From Phocoenobacter uteri (lineage in GTDB: Bacteria; Pseudomonadota; Gammaproteobacteria; Enterobacterales; Pasteurellaceae): a stretch of 64,000 bases of DNA. The notes beneath the pieces are model-generated. The model made no database searches. It was not told the origin of the DNA and saw only the letters and a list, made by a program, of their open reading frames with translations. A program made the translations under genes and the position numbers. The stretch is from the NCBI RefSeq assembly GCF_900454895.1, contig NZ_UGTA01000001.1, positions 124,001-188,000 on the forward strand, read 5' to 3'. Positions 52,861 to 61,456 of the stretch are shown in pieces; within the stretch, counting starts at the first letter, position 1, and each line of letters begins with the position of its first letter.

Positions 52861-53174
52861 TTTTGTTTCATCAGTAAAAAGAATTGTGGATAGTATAATA
52901 TAAAATGAACGTGAATGTTTCTCTAATGTCAAAAATAACGTACAATAGTTCGGTTAAGCGGTTATATTTTTTTAACTTTTTGCAAATTGATCGCACTACG
53001 ATAAATTAAATATAAGATAAGGCTATTACTCTCGCTCCCTGAGCTTGTCGAAGGGACTATTATTTAAAAGCACTAATGTTTCGACAGGCTCAACAACCGT
53101 GCTGAGTAATGGTACTTTGATAAACTTTTTAGTCTTAATCTATTATATAAATTAAAATTTTTTGGAGAAAATGA
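52861..53174. promoter_or_regulatory. rlmKL/lepB divergent intergenic region
   Basis: A 314-bp gap containing an uptake-signal core (about 52957), an 86-bp inverted repeat (53025-53110) and A/T-rich sequence near lepB. A TTTTTGGAGAAAATGA ribosome site leads lepB. No clear promoter consensus could be chosen. Confidence 0.5.
53025..53110. repeat. 86-bp inverted repeat with AGCTTGTCGAA / TTCGACAGGCT arms
   Basis: ATTACTC (53025-53031) pairs exactly with GAGTAAT (53104-53110), and AGCTTGTCGAA (53042-53052) pairs with TTCGACAGGCT (53080-53090) except for one base. The CCTGAGCTTGTCGAAGG core is a type often seen as dispersed palindromes in bacteria. No T-run; it is not a normal terminator. Confidence 0.75.
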
Positions 53175-54179
53175 ATGGAAAACTTGGTGCTTATTGGATT
53201 TATTGCTGTTTTATACGGTGTTTGGCGAGGATTAGACGCGTTACAACTACCTAACACAATTTCTATTATTCTTGTTGGTTTATTAGTCATTTGTGGACTG
53301 TGTTGGTGTTATCATCGTTTTTGTCTAATGCCACGTCGTAAAGTAAAAATTGATGAGCAAGAAGTGCTATTAAAACGCTCGCTTACCCAAGAAGAAAAAG
53401 CAGAAATCTTAAAAGAACCTGTATTTACTGAGTTTTTCTCATCACTATTTGGCATTTTAGCCATTGTGACCATTGTGCGTTCATTTATTTATGAGCCGTT
53501 TCAAATTCCGTCAGGTTCAATGGAACCCACCTTACGTGTTGGGGATTTTCTGTTAGTAGAAAAATATGCTTATGGTATTAAAGATCCGATTTGGCAAAAT
53601 ACTTTAATTGAAACAGGACACCCTAAAAATGGAGACATTATCGTATTTAAAGCTCCTGAACACCCAAATGTTGATTATATCAAACGTGTTATCGGTGTTG
53701 GAGGCGATTTAATTAAATATGATTACCTGAATAAAACCTTAACCGTAACTCATAATGGTAAAAAGATTGCTTATCAATATACTAATATGGGAGAAAATCT
53801 TGAATTTATGCGTAATATCAGAAATAACATTCTTATTCCTATTGAGCATATTGAACAAGGGAGTGTATCTCATAATATTTTAACTCTTCCTTATCACCCT
53901 TATATTGAGTGTAATTTAAAAGGAAATCAAATTGTTCCTGATTATGAATGTTTCTATGAACAAAAAGGAATGTCTTATGGAGAATGGAAAGTACCAGAAG
54001 GGCAATATTTTGTAATGGGTGATAATCGAGATAATAGTCAAGATAGTCGTTTTTGGGGCTTTGTGCCTGAAAAAAATATCGTGGGTAAAGCAGTCTTTAT
54101 TTGGATGAGTCTAGATAAAAAACAAGATGAATACCCAACTGGATTACGATGGAATAGATTTTTCACTAAAATTAAATAG
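53175..54179 (+). CDS. lepB: Signal peptidase I
   Basis: A 334-residue inner-membrane protein with two N-terminal membrane segments. Catalytic Ser115 is in IPSGSMEPTL and Lys170 in VDYIKRVIGVGG; GDNRDNSQDSR follows near residue 290. It removes signal peptides from exported proteins. It starts lepB-rnc-era, with rnc 12 bp after its stop. Slightly longer than E. coli LepB (324). Confidence 0.96.
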   Translation: MENLVLIGFIAVLYGVWRGLDALQLPNTISIILVGLLVICGLCWCYHRFCLMPRRKVKIDEQEVLLKRSLTQEEKAEILKEPVFTEFFSSLFGILAIVTIVRSFIYEPFQIPSGSMEPTLRVGDFLLVEKYAYGIKDPIWQNTLIETGHPKNGDIIVFKAPEHPNVDYIKRVIGVGGDLIKYDYLNKTLTVTHNGKKIAYQYTNMGENLEFMRNIRNNILIPIEHIEQGSVSHNILTLPYHPYIECNLKGNQIVPDYECFYEQKGMSYGEWKVPEGQYFVMGDNRDNSQDSRFWGFVPEKNIVGKAVFIWMSLDKKQDEYPTGLRWNRFFTKIK

Positions 54180-54191
54180 CTATTATCAAAA

Positions 54192-54872
54192 ATGAAATTA
54201 GAACGATTACAAAAACAAATTGGTTATCAATTTACCCAAATTGATTACTTAAAACAGGCTTTAACGCACCGCAGTGCTGCAACCAAAAATAACGAACGCT
54301 TAGAATTTTTAGGCGATTCGATTTTGAATTTTGCGATCGGACGTGCGTTATACCATAAATTCCCTAAATCACCAGAAGGCGAATTAAGTCGTATGCGAGC
54401 AACATTGGTGCGTGAAAAAACCTTAGCCATTATTGCCCGTGAATTTAATTTAGGGGAATATTTAAAATTAGGTTCAGGCGAGCTAAAAAGTGGCGGAGCA
54501 AGACGAGATTCCATTCTCTCGGATTGCGTTGAGGCGATTATCGCGGCAATTTTTCTTGATTGCGATAAGGATATGGATAAAGTCACCGAATGTGTTTGGG
54601 CTTGGTATAAAACTTTCCTCGATGAAATTTCACCAGGTGACGCACAAAAAGATCCGAAAACTCGCTTACAAGAATATCTTCAAGGTAGAAAATTGCCACT
54701 GCCAACCTATGAAGTGATTGATATTAAAGGGCAAGCCCACAACCAAACTTTTAAAGTAACCTGCCAGATCAAAAATATGGCACAAGAATTTGTTGGTGTA
54801 GGAACCAGTCGCCGTAAGGCTGAACAAAACGCTGCTGAGCAAATTATTACTCAGCTAAACTTAAAAAAATAA
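54192..54872 (+). CDS. rnc: Ribonuclease III
   Basis: A 226-residue protein, the same length as E. coli RNase III. The catalytic signature NERLEFLGDSIL and the DCVEAIIAAIFLD acidic pair are present, and the C-terminal double-stranded-RNA domain holds GVGTSRRKAEQNAAEQ. It cuts double-stranded RNA, including rRNA precursors. Its start is close to the lepB stop and era is 20 bp downstream, the same order as in E. coli. Confidence 0.97.
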   Translation: MKLERLQKQIGYQFTQIDYLKQALTHRSAATKNNERLEFLGDSILNFAIGRALYHKFPKSPEGELSRMRATLVREKTLAIIAREFNLGEYLKLGSGELKSGGARRDSILSDCVEAIIAAIFLDCDKDMDKVTECVWAWYKTFLDEISPGDAQKDPKTRLQEYLQGRKLPLPTYEVIDIKGQAHNQTFKVTCQIKNMAQEFVGVGTSRRKAEQNAAEQIITQLNLKK

Positions 54873-54892
54873 TTATTTATAGAAGAAATAAA

Positions 54893-55798
54893 ATGACAGA
54901 AACAAACAAAAGCTATTGTGGATTTATCGCCATTGTCGGTCGTCCAAATGTAGGAAAATCAACCCTATTAAATAAAATCTTAGGGCAAAAAATCTCAATT
55001 ACATCACGTAAAGCACAAACCACTCGTCACCGTATTTTAGGTATTCATACCGAAGAGCAATATCAAGCGGTTTATGTGGATACACCGGGATTACACATTG
55101 AAGAAAAACGTGCGATTAACCGTTTAATGAACCGTGCTGCAAGCAGTGCGATTGGCGATGTTGATTTGGTGATTTTTGTGGTTGAAGGCACGAAATGGAA
55201 TGACGATGATGAAATGGTATTAAACAAGTTGCGTGCGACCAAAGCCCCTGTGCTTCTTGCGATCAACAAAGTGGATAATATCAAAGAGAAAGAAGAGTTA
55301 TTGCCACATATCGCAGAATTATCACAAAAATTTGATTTTAAAGAAATTTTACCGATCTCTGCTGAACGTGGAAATAACGTTGATGTGTTAAAAGGCATCG
55401 TGAGAAAATCATTGCGTGAAGGTACGCATCACTTCCCTGAAGAGTATGTTACTGACCGCTCACAACGTTTTATGGCATCAGAAATCATCCGTGAAAAACT
55501 AATGCGTTTCTTGGGTGAAGAGTTGCCTTATTCGGTAACAGTTGAAATCGAAAAATTCCACGTAAATGAGCGTGGTATTTATGAAATCAACGGCTTAATT
55601 TTAGTGGAACGTGACGGTCAGAAAAAAATGGTGATCGGAAATGGTGGTAGCCGTATTAAAACGATCGGCACAGAGGCTCGTCAAGATATGGAACGCTTAT
55701 TTGACGGCAAAGTTTACTTAGAACTTTGGGTTAAAGTAAAAGCAGGTTGGGCTGATGATGAGCGTGCGTTACGTAGTTTAGGCTATATCGACGAGTAA
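54893..55798 (+). CDS. era: Era GTPase
   Basis: A 301-residue protein, the same length as E. coli Era. GTP-binding motifs GRPNVGKST (residues 16-24), DTPGLH and NKVD are followed by a C-terminal KH domain with VIGNGGSRIKTIG that binds 16S rRNA. It is needed for 30S maturation. Last gene of lepB-rnc-era, which ends at an uptake-signal hairpin. Confidence 0.97.
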   Translation: MTETNKSYCGFIAIVGRPNVGKSTLLNKILGQKISITSRKAQTTRHRILGIHTEEQYQAVYVDTPGLHIEEKRAINRLMNRAASSAIGDVDLVIFVVEGTKWNDDDEMVLNKLRATKAPVLLAINKVDNIKEKEELLPHIAELSQKFDFKEILPISAERGNNVDVLKGIVRKSLREGTHHFPEEYVTDRSQRFMASEIIREKLMRFLGEELPYSVTVEIEKFHVNERGIYEINGLILVERDGQKKMVIGNGGSRIKTIGTEARQDMERLFDGKVYLELWVKVKAGWADDERALRSLGYIDE

Positions 55799-55810
55799 TA
55801 TTCATACGAA

Positions 55811-55867
55811 TAAGCGGTAGGATTTTGATCAGATTTTGCAAAAAATGATCAAAATTAGACCGCTTTA
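55811..55867. terminator. Inverted uptake-signal hairpin after era
   Basis: TAAGCGGT...ATTTTGATC pairs with GATCAAAAT...ACCGCTTTA, with small mismatches (AGG against TAG) in the middle, then TTTTTTTCT. It probably ends the era transcript; two uptake-signal cores face each other. Confidence 0.75.
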
Positions 55868-55899
55868 TTTTTTTCTACCTTTTAAAACAATTCTAAAAA

Positions 55900-56868
55900 A
55901 TGCTAAATAAAAATTATCGTGGTCGCTTTTCTGTTGCCCCAATGCTTGATTGGACAACACCTCATTGTCGTTACTTTCATAGACAATTCACAAAACACGC
56001 TTTACTTTACAGTGAAATGATAACTTCTCCAGCTATTTTAAATGCAAAATATGACTTATTGGCTTTTGATAAAGCAGAAAATCCTGTTGCATTACAGCTT
56101 GGCGGAAGCGATCCACAACAGCTTGCTCAATGTGCGAAATTAGTTGAACAAAGAGGCTATACGGAAATCAATTTGAATGTTGGTTGTCCTTCGGATCGGG
56201 TTCAAAATGGAATGTTTGGGGCGTGTTTAATGGCGAAAGCTGATTTGGTAGCACAATGTGTAGAAGCGATGAAAAATGAAGTGGCAATTCCTGTGACGGT
56301 TAAACATCGTATTGGGATTGATGATTTGGATAGCTACGAGTTTTTATGCGATTTTATTGAAAAAGTGCAACCAGTTTGTGATGATTTCATCGTACACGCT
56401 CGTAAAGCGTGGCTTTCAGGGTTAAGTCCAAAACAAAATCGTGAAGTACCGCCTTTAGATTACGAACGTGTTTATCAGCTAAAACGTGATTTTCCGCACT
56501 TAAATATCAGTATTAACGGTGGTATTAAAACTATTGAGGAAATCAAGCAGCATTTAGATTTTGTTGATGGAGTGATGGTTGGGCGAGAGGCATTTCAGAA
56601 TCCAACTTTATTAGGTTATATCGATCAGGCATTATTTGATGAAACAGCCCCAGTGGTTACACCGATTGAAGCTGTAGAAAAAATGTTTCCTTATATTGAA
56701 CAACAATTGTCGCAAGGCGTCTTTTTAAATCATATGATTCGTCCGATGCTAAATGCGTTTCAGAGTTGTCGTGGTGCGAAACGGTGGCGACGCCATTTAA
56801 GTGAAAATGCCCATAAACAAGGGGCAGGCATTGAGGTTGTTGAAACCGCATTAGGCTTTGTCAAATAG
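55900..56868 (+). CDS. dusA: tRNA-dihydrouridine synthase A
   Basis: A 322-residue flavoprotein that reduces uridines in the D-loop of tRNA. VAPMLDWTTPHCRYF starts the barrel; INLNVGCPSDRVQNGMFGACLM holds the catalytic Cys and matches the DusA subgroup, and NGGIKTIEEI follows. Length is close to E. coli DusA (about 330-345 depending on start). No clear ribosome site before the ATG. A hairpin with T-run ends the gene. Confidence 0.93.
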   Translation: MLNKNYRGRFSVAPMLDWTTPHCRYFHRQFTKHALLYSEMITSPAILNAKYDLLAFDKAENPVALQLGGSDPQQLAQCAKLVEQRGYTEINLNVGCPSDRVQNGMFGACLMAKADLVAQCVEAMKNEVAIPVTVKHRIGIDDLDSYEFLCDFIEKVQPVCDDFIVHARKAWLSGLSPKQNREVPPLDYERVYQLKRDFPHLNISINGGIKTIEEIKQHLDFVDGVMVGREAFQNPTLLGYIDQALFDETAPVVTPIEAVEKMFPYIEQQLSQGVFLNHMIRPMLNAFQSCRGAKRWRRHLSENAHKQGAGIEVVETALGFVK

Positions 56869-56875
56869 AATAAAG

Positions 56876-56907
56876 GCTCTCAGGAAGAAAATTCTTGAGG
56901 GCTTTTT
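56876..56907 (+). terminator. dusA terminator
   Basis: GCTCTCAGGAA, loop GAAAA, TTCTTGAGGGC (11 pairs including two G-U), then five T. Confidence 0.85.
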
Positions 56908-57019
56908 GGCTCTTATTTCAGTTACAATTATATTTTTAATCAGTGGTTTGTCGATTTTATAGTAAAATTATATTTTGCAAATTTTTATAAAAATCTGACC
57001 GCTTCTTTTATCGCAAATT

Positions 57020-58738
57020 ATGTCAAACAAAATTATTAAGCAACGTGAGTTAGTAACTAACACCCAACTTTCAGACGATCCTTTATTGAACCGTCTTTAT
57101 CAGGCTCGAGGTATAACGACTGCCCAGCAGTTAGAGTATGGTCTGAAGTTTTTACATTCCCCAATGCAATTCGCTAATATCGAAAAAGTGACGGATCTTT
57201 TGATTGATATTTATCATCAGAAGAAAAAAATTGTGATTGTAGGGGATTTTGATGCAGACGGAGCAACCAGTACTTCATTAACTCTTATTGCTTTGAAGCA
57301 ACTTGGTTTTTTAAATGTCGATTATTTAATCCCTGATCGTTTTTCTCAGGGCTATGGTTTAAGCACTAGCGTTTCGCAAATGGCGATTGATCTCGGTGCA
57401 GAAGTGGTCATCACGGTGGATAATGGCGTTTCTTCTGTGGAAGGGGTTGCGTTGTTGAAACAGCATAATATTCAAGTCATTATTACCGATCATCATTTGC
57501 CTCCAGAGGAATTACCTTGTGCTGATGCGATTGTGAATCCTAATCTGAATGATTGTGGTTTTCCGTCAAAATCCTTAGCGGGAGTGGGGGTTATTTTTTA
57601 TGTGATGTTGGCATTGCGAGCGAAAATGCGAGCACTAAATTTATTTGAAGCAGGTTCTGAGCCGAATTTGGCCGAGCTGCTGGATTTAGTGGCATTAGGT
57701 ACGGTTGCAGATGTTGTGCCTTTGGATCACAATAATCGAATTTTAGTTCATCAAGGGATCAACCGAATTCGTTCAGGTTACTGTCGAGCAGGGATCAAGG
57801 CATTGGTGGAAATTGCTAAGCGAGATCTTTCAAAGTTAAAAGCAAGCGATCTTGGTTTTGCGATAGCTCCTCGCTTAAATGCCGCTGGGCGTTTAGAAAA
57901 TATGGCGTTAGGAGTGGAATTACTAATTTGTGAAGAAATGGATAAGGCACGCCAAATTGCTTTTGAATTGGATAGTCTTAACCAAACTCGTAAAGAATTT
58001 GAGCAAGAAATGAAAACGGAGGCACTTTCAATTTGTGCGAAATTACCTCATTTAATGCAGAATATTGAAGCTTATGGAATTGTGCTTTATCAGCCTGATT
58101 GGCATCAAGGTGTGATTGGTATTTTAGCCTCTCGTATTAAAGATCAATTTAATCGCCCCGTGATTGCTTTTGCTCAAGAAAGTGAAGATAGTGAGTTTAT
58201 TAAAGGATCGGCTCGTTCAATTGCGGGCTTGCATATGCGAGATTTGTTAGAGCTTATTGATCAAAAGCATCCGAACTTAATTTTAAAATTTGGTGGACAC
58301 GCAATGGCGGCGGGCTTGACTATTCATCAGGATAATTTTTTACAGTTTCAACGTGTATTTGATGAGGTAATCAATCAAACGATCAGTGCTGATCAGCTAC
58401 AAAATATCATTTATACTGATGGCGAATTATTGAGTAATGAATTTAATTTAGAGACCGCTCGCTTGATACAGGAAGCTGGTCCTTGGGGACAGATGTTTCC
58501 AGAACCGTTGTTTGAAGGTGAATTTAAAATTATTCAGCAACGTCTTGTAGGGGGACAGCATTTAAAAATGATGGTTGAAATTCATAACCAGCTATTTGAT
58601 GCGATTTTATTCAATGTAGATTTGAAATTATTCCCTGATTTATCAGTCAAAGTGGCACGTTTAGTTTATAGTTTAGACATCAACGAATTTAGAGGAAATA
58701 CAAGTTTACAATTACTTGTACGAGAAATTTTTGTTTAA
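57020..58738 (+). CDS. recJ: Single-strand-specific exonuclease RecJ
   Basis: A 572-residue DHH-family exonuclease (E. coli RecJ 577). The metal motifs are VGDFDADGATSTS, TVDNGVSS, IITDHHLPP and VALGTVADVVPL, with GGHAMAAGLTI in the DHHA1 domain. It degrades single-stranded DNA 5' to 3' in recombination and mismatch repair, so it may act with MutS. An inverted uptake signal lies just before it (56990-57002). Confidence 0.96.
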   Translation: MSNKIIKQRELVTNTQLSDDPLLNRLYQARGITTAQQLEYGLKFLHSPMQFANIEKVTDLLIDIYHQKKKIVIVGDFDADGATSTSLTLIALKQLGFLNVDYLIPDRFSQGYGLSTSVSQMAIDLGAEVVITVDNGVSSVEGVALLKQHNIQVIITDHHLPPEELPCADAIVNPNLNDCGFPSKSLAGVGVIFYVMLALRAKMRALNLFEAGSEPNLAELLDLVALGTVADVVPLDHNNRILVHQGINRIRSGYCRAGIKALVEIAKRDLSKLKASDLGFAIAPRLNAAGRLENMALGVELLICEEMDKARQIAFELDSLNQTRKEFEQEMKTEALSICAKLPHLMQNIEAYGIVLYQPDWHQGVIGILASRIKDQFNRPVIAFAQESEDSEFIKGSARSIAGLHMRDLLELIDQKHPNLILKFGGHAMAAGLTIHQDNFLQFQRVFDEVINQTISADQLQNIIYTDGELLSNEFNLETARLIQEAGPWGQMFPEPLFEGEFKIIQQRLVGGQHLKMMVEIHNQLFDAILFNVDLKLFPDLSVKVARLVYSLDINEFRGNTSLQLLVREIFV

Positions 58739-58756
58739 TTTTAGAAGGTAAATACT

Positions 58757-59578
58757 ATGTTATATCAAGCAGTTGCATTTGATTTAGACGGTACATTATT
58801 AAGCAGTAATGGTACGATTTTAGCATCAAGTAAAAAGGCGATTCAGCTGGCTAGAGAAAAAGGCGTGAAAGTTTACATTGTAACAGGTCGCCATCATACA
58901 GCGGTACGCCCTTATTATGCCGAATTGGGATTAGATACTCCTGTGATTTGTTGTAATGGTACTTATCTTTATGATTTCCATAAAGATGAAGCATTAGTGT
59001 CTAATCCGTTACCTCCGCAATTAGCGTCTGAATTGATCAATTCAGCACAGGCTGAAGGTATTCATGTATCTGTTTATTTTCGTGATGCAATGACTTATGA
59101 GCAACTTAATCCTCATTTTGAACGTTTTTTAAAATGGGTAAATTCGTGTGATGAAAGCGTGCGTCCGAATGTACATCAAGTAGCAAAATATCAAGATGTG
59201 ATTGATCAAGGTACAACGGTATGGAAAGTGTTAATTAGCGATCCAGATCTACAAAAAATGCAAAACTTTGTAAAAAAATTACCGCTTGAACAAGTAAGCC
59301 CTGAGTGGTCTTGGGTCGATCGTGTGGATATTACTCATCAAGGAAATACCAAAGGGGCGTGTTTAAAAGAATTGCTTAAAATTGAAGGTATTGATCCACA
59401 AAAAACGGTAGCATTTGGAGATAATTTTAATGATATCAGTATGTTAGAGTTTGTAGGATTAGGTATTGCAATGGGTGGCTGTGAACAAGAAGTACAAGAT
59501 AAAGCAAATAAAGTAATTGGTTCTAACAATGAAGATAGCATTGCAACAGAGTTAGAGCAGTTATTTGGATTAGCATAG
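58757..59578 (+). CDS. ybhA: YbhA-like HAD phosphatase (Cof type)
   Basis: A 273-residue HAD hydrolase with a Cof-type cap. FDLDGTLLSSNG holds the catalytic Asp, TGRHHTAVRPYY and NGTYLYD follow, and AFGDNFNDISML carries the acidic metal motif. TGRHH and NGTYLYD match E. coli YbhA, a pyridoxal-phosphate phosphatase. The substrate is inferred from that likeness. A AGAAGGTAAATACT ribosome site is present, 18 bp after recJ. Confidence 0.85.
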   Translation: MLYQAVAFDLDGTLLSSNGTILASSKKAIQLAREKGVKVYIVTGRHHTAVRPYYAELGLDTPVICCNGTYLYDFHKDEALVSNPLPPQLASELINSAQAEGIHVSVYFRDAMTYEQLNPHFERFLKWVNSCDESVRPNVHQVAKYQDVIDQGTTVWKVLISDPDLQKMQNFVKKLPLEQVSPEWSWVDRVDITHQGNTKGACLKELLKIEGIDPQKTVAFGDNFNDISMLEFVGLGIAMGGCEQEVQDKANKVIGSNNEDSIATELEQLFGLA

Positions 59579-59579
59579 A

Positions 59580-60422
59580 ATGGATATTTTATTGCTAATT
59601 AAAACCATTTTAATGGGGATTGTTGAAGGCATTACGGAATTCTTGCCGATTTCAAGCACTGGATATTTGATTTTATCAGCTGATTTAATGGATTTTTGGA
59701 CGCCTGAAAAATCAGATTTGTTCGTTGTTGTTATTCAATTAGGGGCAATTCTCGCCGTAATCTATGATTATTGGGGACGCTTGTGGCACGCATTGATCGG
59801 TTTATTGACAGGGAAAGCTGAAGGATTGAGTAATCCACGTCAATTAGGGCTAAGTTTAATTGTTGCTACGATTCCTGTTATGATCGTTGGCTTTACCTTT
59901 GCGGATCAGATTAAATCTTATTTATTTCACCCTGTTGTAGTGGCGGTAATGTTGATTATTGGTGGATTACTGATTTTCTATGTTGAAAAATTACCGAAAA
60001 CGATTATTGCTAACGAAGCCGAAGACGTGAATATCAAAACAGCATTAAAAATTGGTTTATTCCAGTGCTTAGCTCTTATTCCTGGAACTTCTCGTTCAGG
60101 CTCGACTATCATTGGTGCGTTATGGCTTGGGGTATCTCGGAAAGCGGCCGCTGAGTTTTCTTTTTTCTTAGGTATTCCAGTACTAGTTGGAGCAGGATTA
60201 TTAGATTTACTCAAACACAAAGCATTGTTACAATCAAGTCAAGACTTAATGATTTTAGGTATTGGGACATTGGTTTCTTTTGTTGTGGCATTGCTATGCA
60301 TTCGTTGGCTAGTCGATTGGGTTAGTCGCCGAGATTTCACGCTTTTTGCGTGGCTTAGAATTACAACGGGTGTCGCCGTTTTAATTGCAAGCTGGGTGTT
60401 TAATTATAATATTCAGGGATAA
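59580..60422 (+). CDS. uppP: Undecaprenyl-diphosphatase UppP (BacA)
   Basis: A 280-residue inner-membrane protein with about eight segments. The catalytic motifs are GIVEGITEFLPISSTGY (Glu) and LIPGTSRSGSTIIGALWLG (Arg). It recycles the undecaprenyl lipid carrier of cell-wall synthesis. The ATG is at 59580, one base after the ybhA-like stop codon. The palindrome at 60448 follows. Confidence 0.97.
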   Translation: MDILLLIKTILMGIVEGITEFLPISSTGYLILSADLMDFWTPEKSDLFVVVIQLGAILAVIYDYWGRLWHALIGLLTGKAEGLSNPRQLGLSLIVATIPVMIVGFTFADQIKSYLFHPVVVAVMLIIGGLLIFYVEKLPKTIIANEAEDVNIKTALKIGLFQCLALIPGTSRSGSTIIGALWLGVSRKAAAEFSFFLGIPVLVGAGLLDLLKHKALLQSSQDLMILGIGTLVSFVVALLCIRWLVDWVSRRDFTLFAWLRITTGVAVLIASWVFNYNIQG

Positions 60423-60447
60423 TATTTTAGACTTGTACAATATTGTT

Positions 60448-60475
60448 GTAGCGACAGGGCAAACCCTGTCGTTAT
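60448..60475. repeat. Extragenic palindrome acting between uppP and nfuA
   Basis: GTAGCGACAGGG, loop CAAA, CCCTGTCGTTAT. The inner CGACAGGG/CCCTGTCG stem is perfect; outer bases resemble the malE-malF copy (GTAGGGGCAGGG...CCCTGTCTCTAC). A T-rich stretch follows on the plus strand, so it may terminate uppP and, by the other side, nfuA. Confidence 0.8.
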
Positions 60476-60505
60476 TTTTAGCTAAACATAATAATTTGAT
60501 AAAGC

Positions 60506-61087
60506 TTAATAATAAGAATGTTCGCCTGCTTGGTGTTCCGTTGCGTCTTGTACACCTTTGATTTCATCGCCAAAGATACTAATTAGCTGCTTTTCAATCC
60601 CTTCTTTTAAGGTAACGTCAATCATTGAACAACCATTGCAGCCACCTCCAAATTGCAGAATCACAATACCGTCATCAGTTAATTTTGTTAATGTTGCCAT
60701 TCCACCGTGATTAGCGAGCTGCGGGTTAATTTGCGTTTGGATGACGTAATCAATACGTTCAATTAAAGGTGCGTCATCAGCAACTTTTGGCATTTTGGCA
60801 TTGGGTGCTTTCATGGTAAGTTGAGCCCCAAATTCATCGGTAACATAATCAATTTCAGCATCATCAAGAAATTTGATACTCATTTCATCAATAAAAGCCG
60901 AGAAAAACTTAAATTTCATTTCTGTATCGCTTTCTTCAACCGCATTAGCGGGGCAGTATGATACGCCACATTCTGCACGAGGTGTACCTGGATTTACTAC
61001 GAAAATACGAATGTTGGTGCCTTCATCTTGCTGGTCTAATAATTTCTTAAAATGGTTTTGGGCATTTTCCGAGATTGTAATGTTCAT
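60506..61087 (-). CDS. nfuA: Iron-sulfur carrier NfuA
   Basis: A 193-residue protein: an N-terminal A-type-like domain (residues 1-100) and a C-terminal Nfu domain whose cluster-binding cysteines are Cys150 and Cys153 in GGGCNGCSMIDVTLKEGIE. It receives and delivers [4Fe-4S] clusters. Length is near E. coli NfuA (191). The 369-bp gap between nfuA and nqrA holds promoter space for both. Confidence 0.95.
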   Translation of the reverse strand: MNITISENAQNHFKKLLDQQDEGTNIRIFVVNPGTPRAECGVSYCPANAVEESDTEMKFKFFSAFIDEMSIKFLDDAEIDYVTDEFGAQLTMKAPNAKMPKVADDAPLIERIDYVIQTQINPQLANHGGMATLTKLTDDGIVILQFGGGCNGCSMIDVTLKEGIEKQLISIFGDEIKGVQDATEHQAGEHSYY

Positions 61088-61456
61088 TTGAATTCCATCA
61101 TTATTTTTAAAAACTTGCTTATTCTACCTGTGATTACTAAATTTGACTAGTATCAAATTTTAGGCTGTTTTGTTGAAGTATTGTTACATTTTGTTAAATA
61201 AAATAGCGAGAAAAGAGAAAAAAAACAGTTTTTAGGTGGAATTCAAGGGGCATTTTTGGGTAAAATAGAGTGTTTATTTTTATTTAGCTATAAAAGGAAA
61301 ATATAGTTGAATAACAAATTCAGAATTTGAGAAATTAACAAAGTGATTTAAGGATAAGTGGGGAAATGTTTATTCTTATTTTTACTTTGGCTCAATAAAA
61401 GCGATTGCAAACTTTTGCAATTATTTGTATTAACCCAATAAAAGTAGTGCATAATT
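61088..61456. promoter_or_regulatory. nfuA/nqrA divergent intergenic region
   Basis: A 369-bp A/T-rich gap between the divergent nfuA and nqrA starts. A few -10-like sequences (such as TAAAAT at about 61262) exist but no pair of boxes is convincing. No strong hairpin or known operator was seen, and the nqrA start has no obvious Shine-Dalgarno. Confidence 0.4.

Noticed and set aside
5412..55867. Repeated AAGCGGT motifs as a CRISPR array
   Set aside because: They are spread over the whole window, lack regular spacing and spacers, and match the uptake-signal type.
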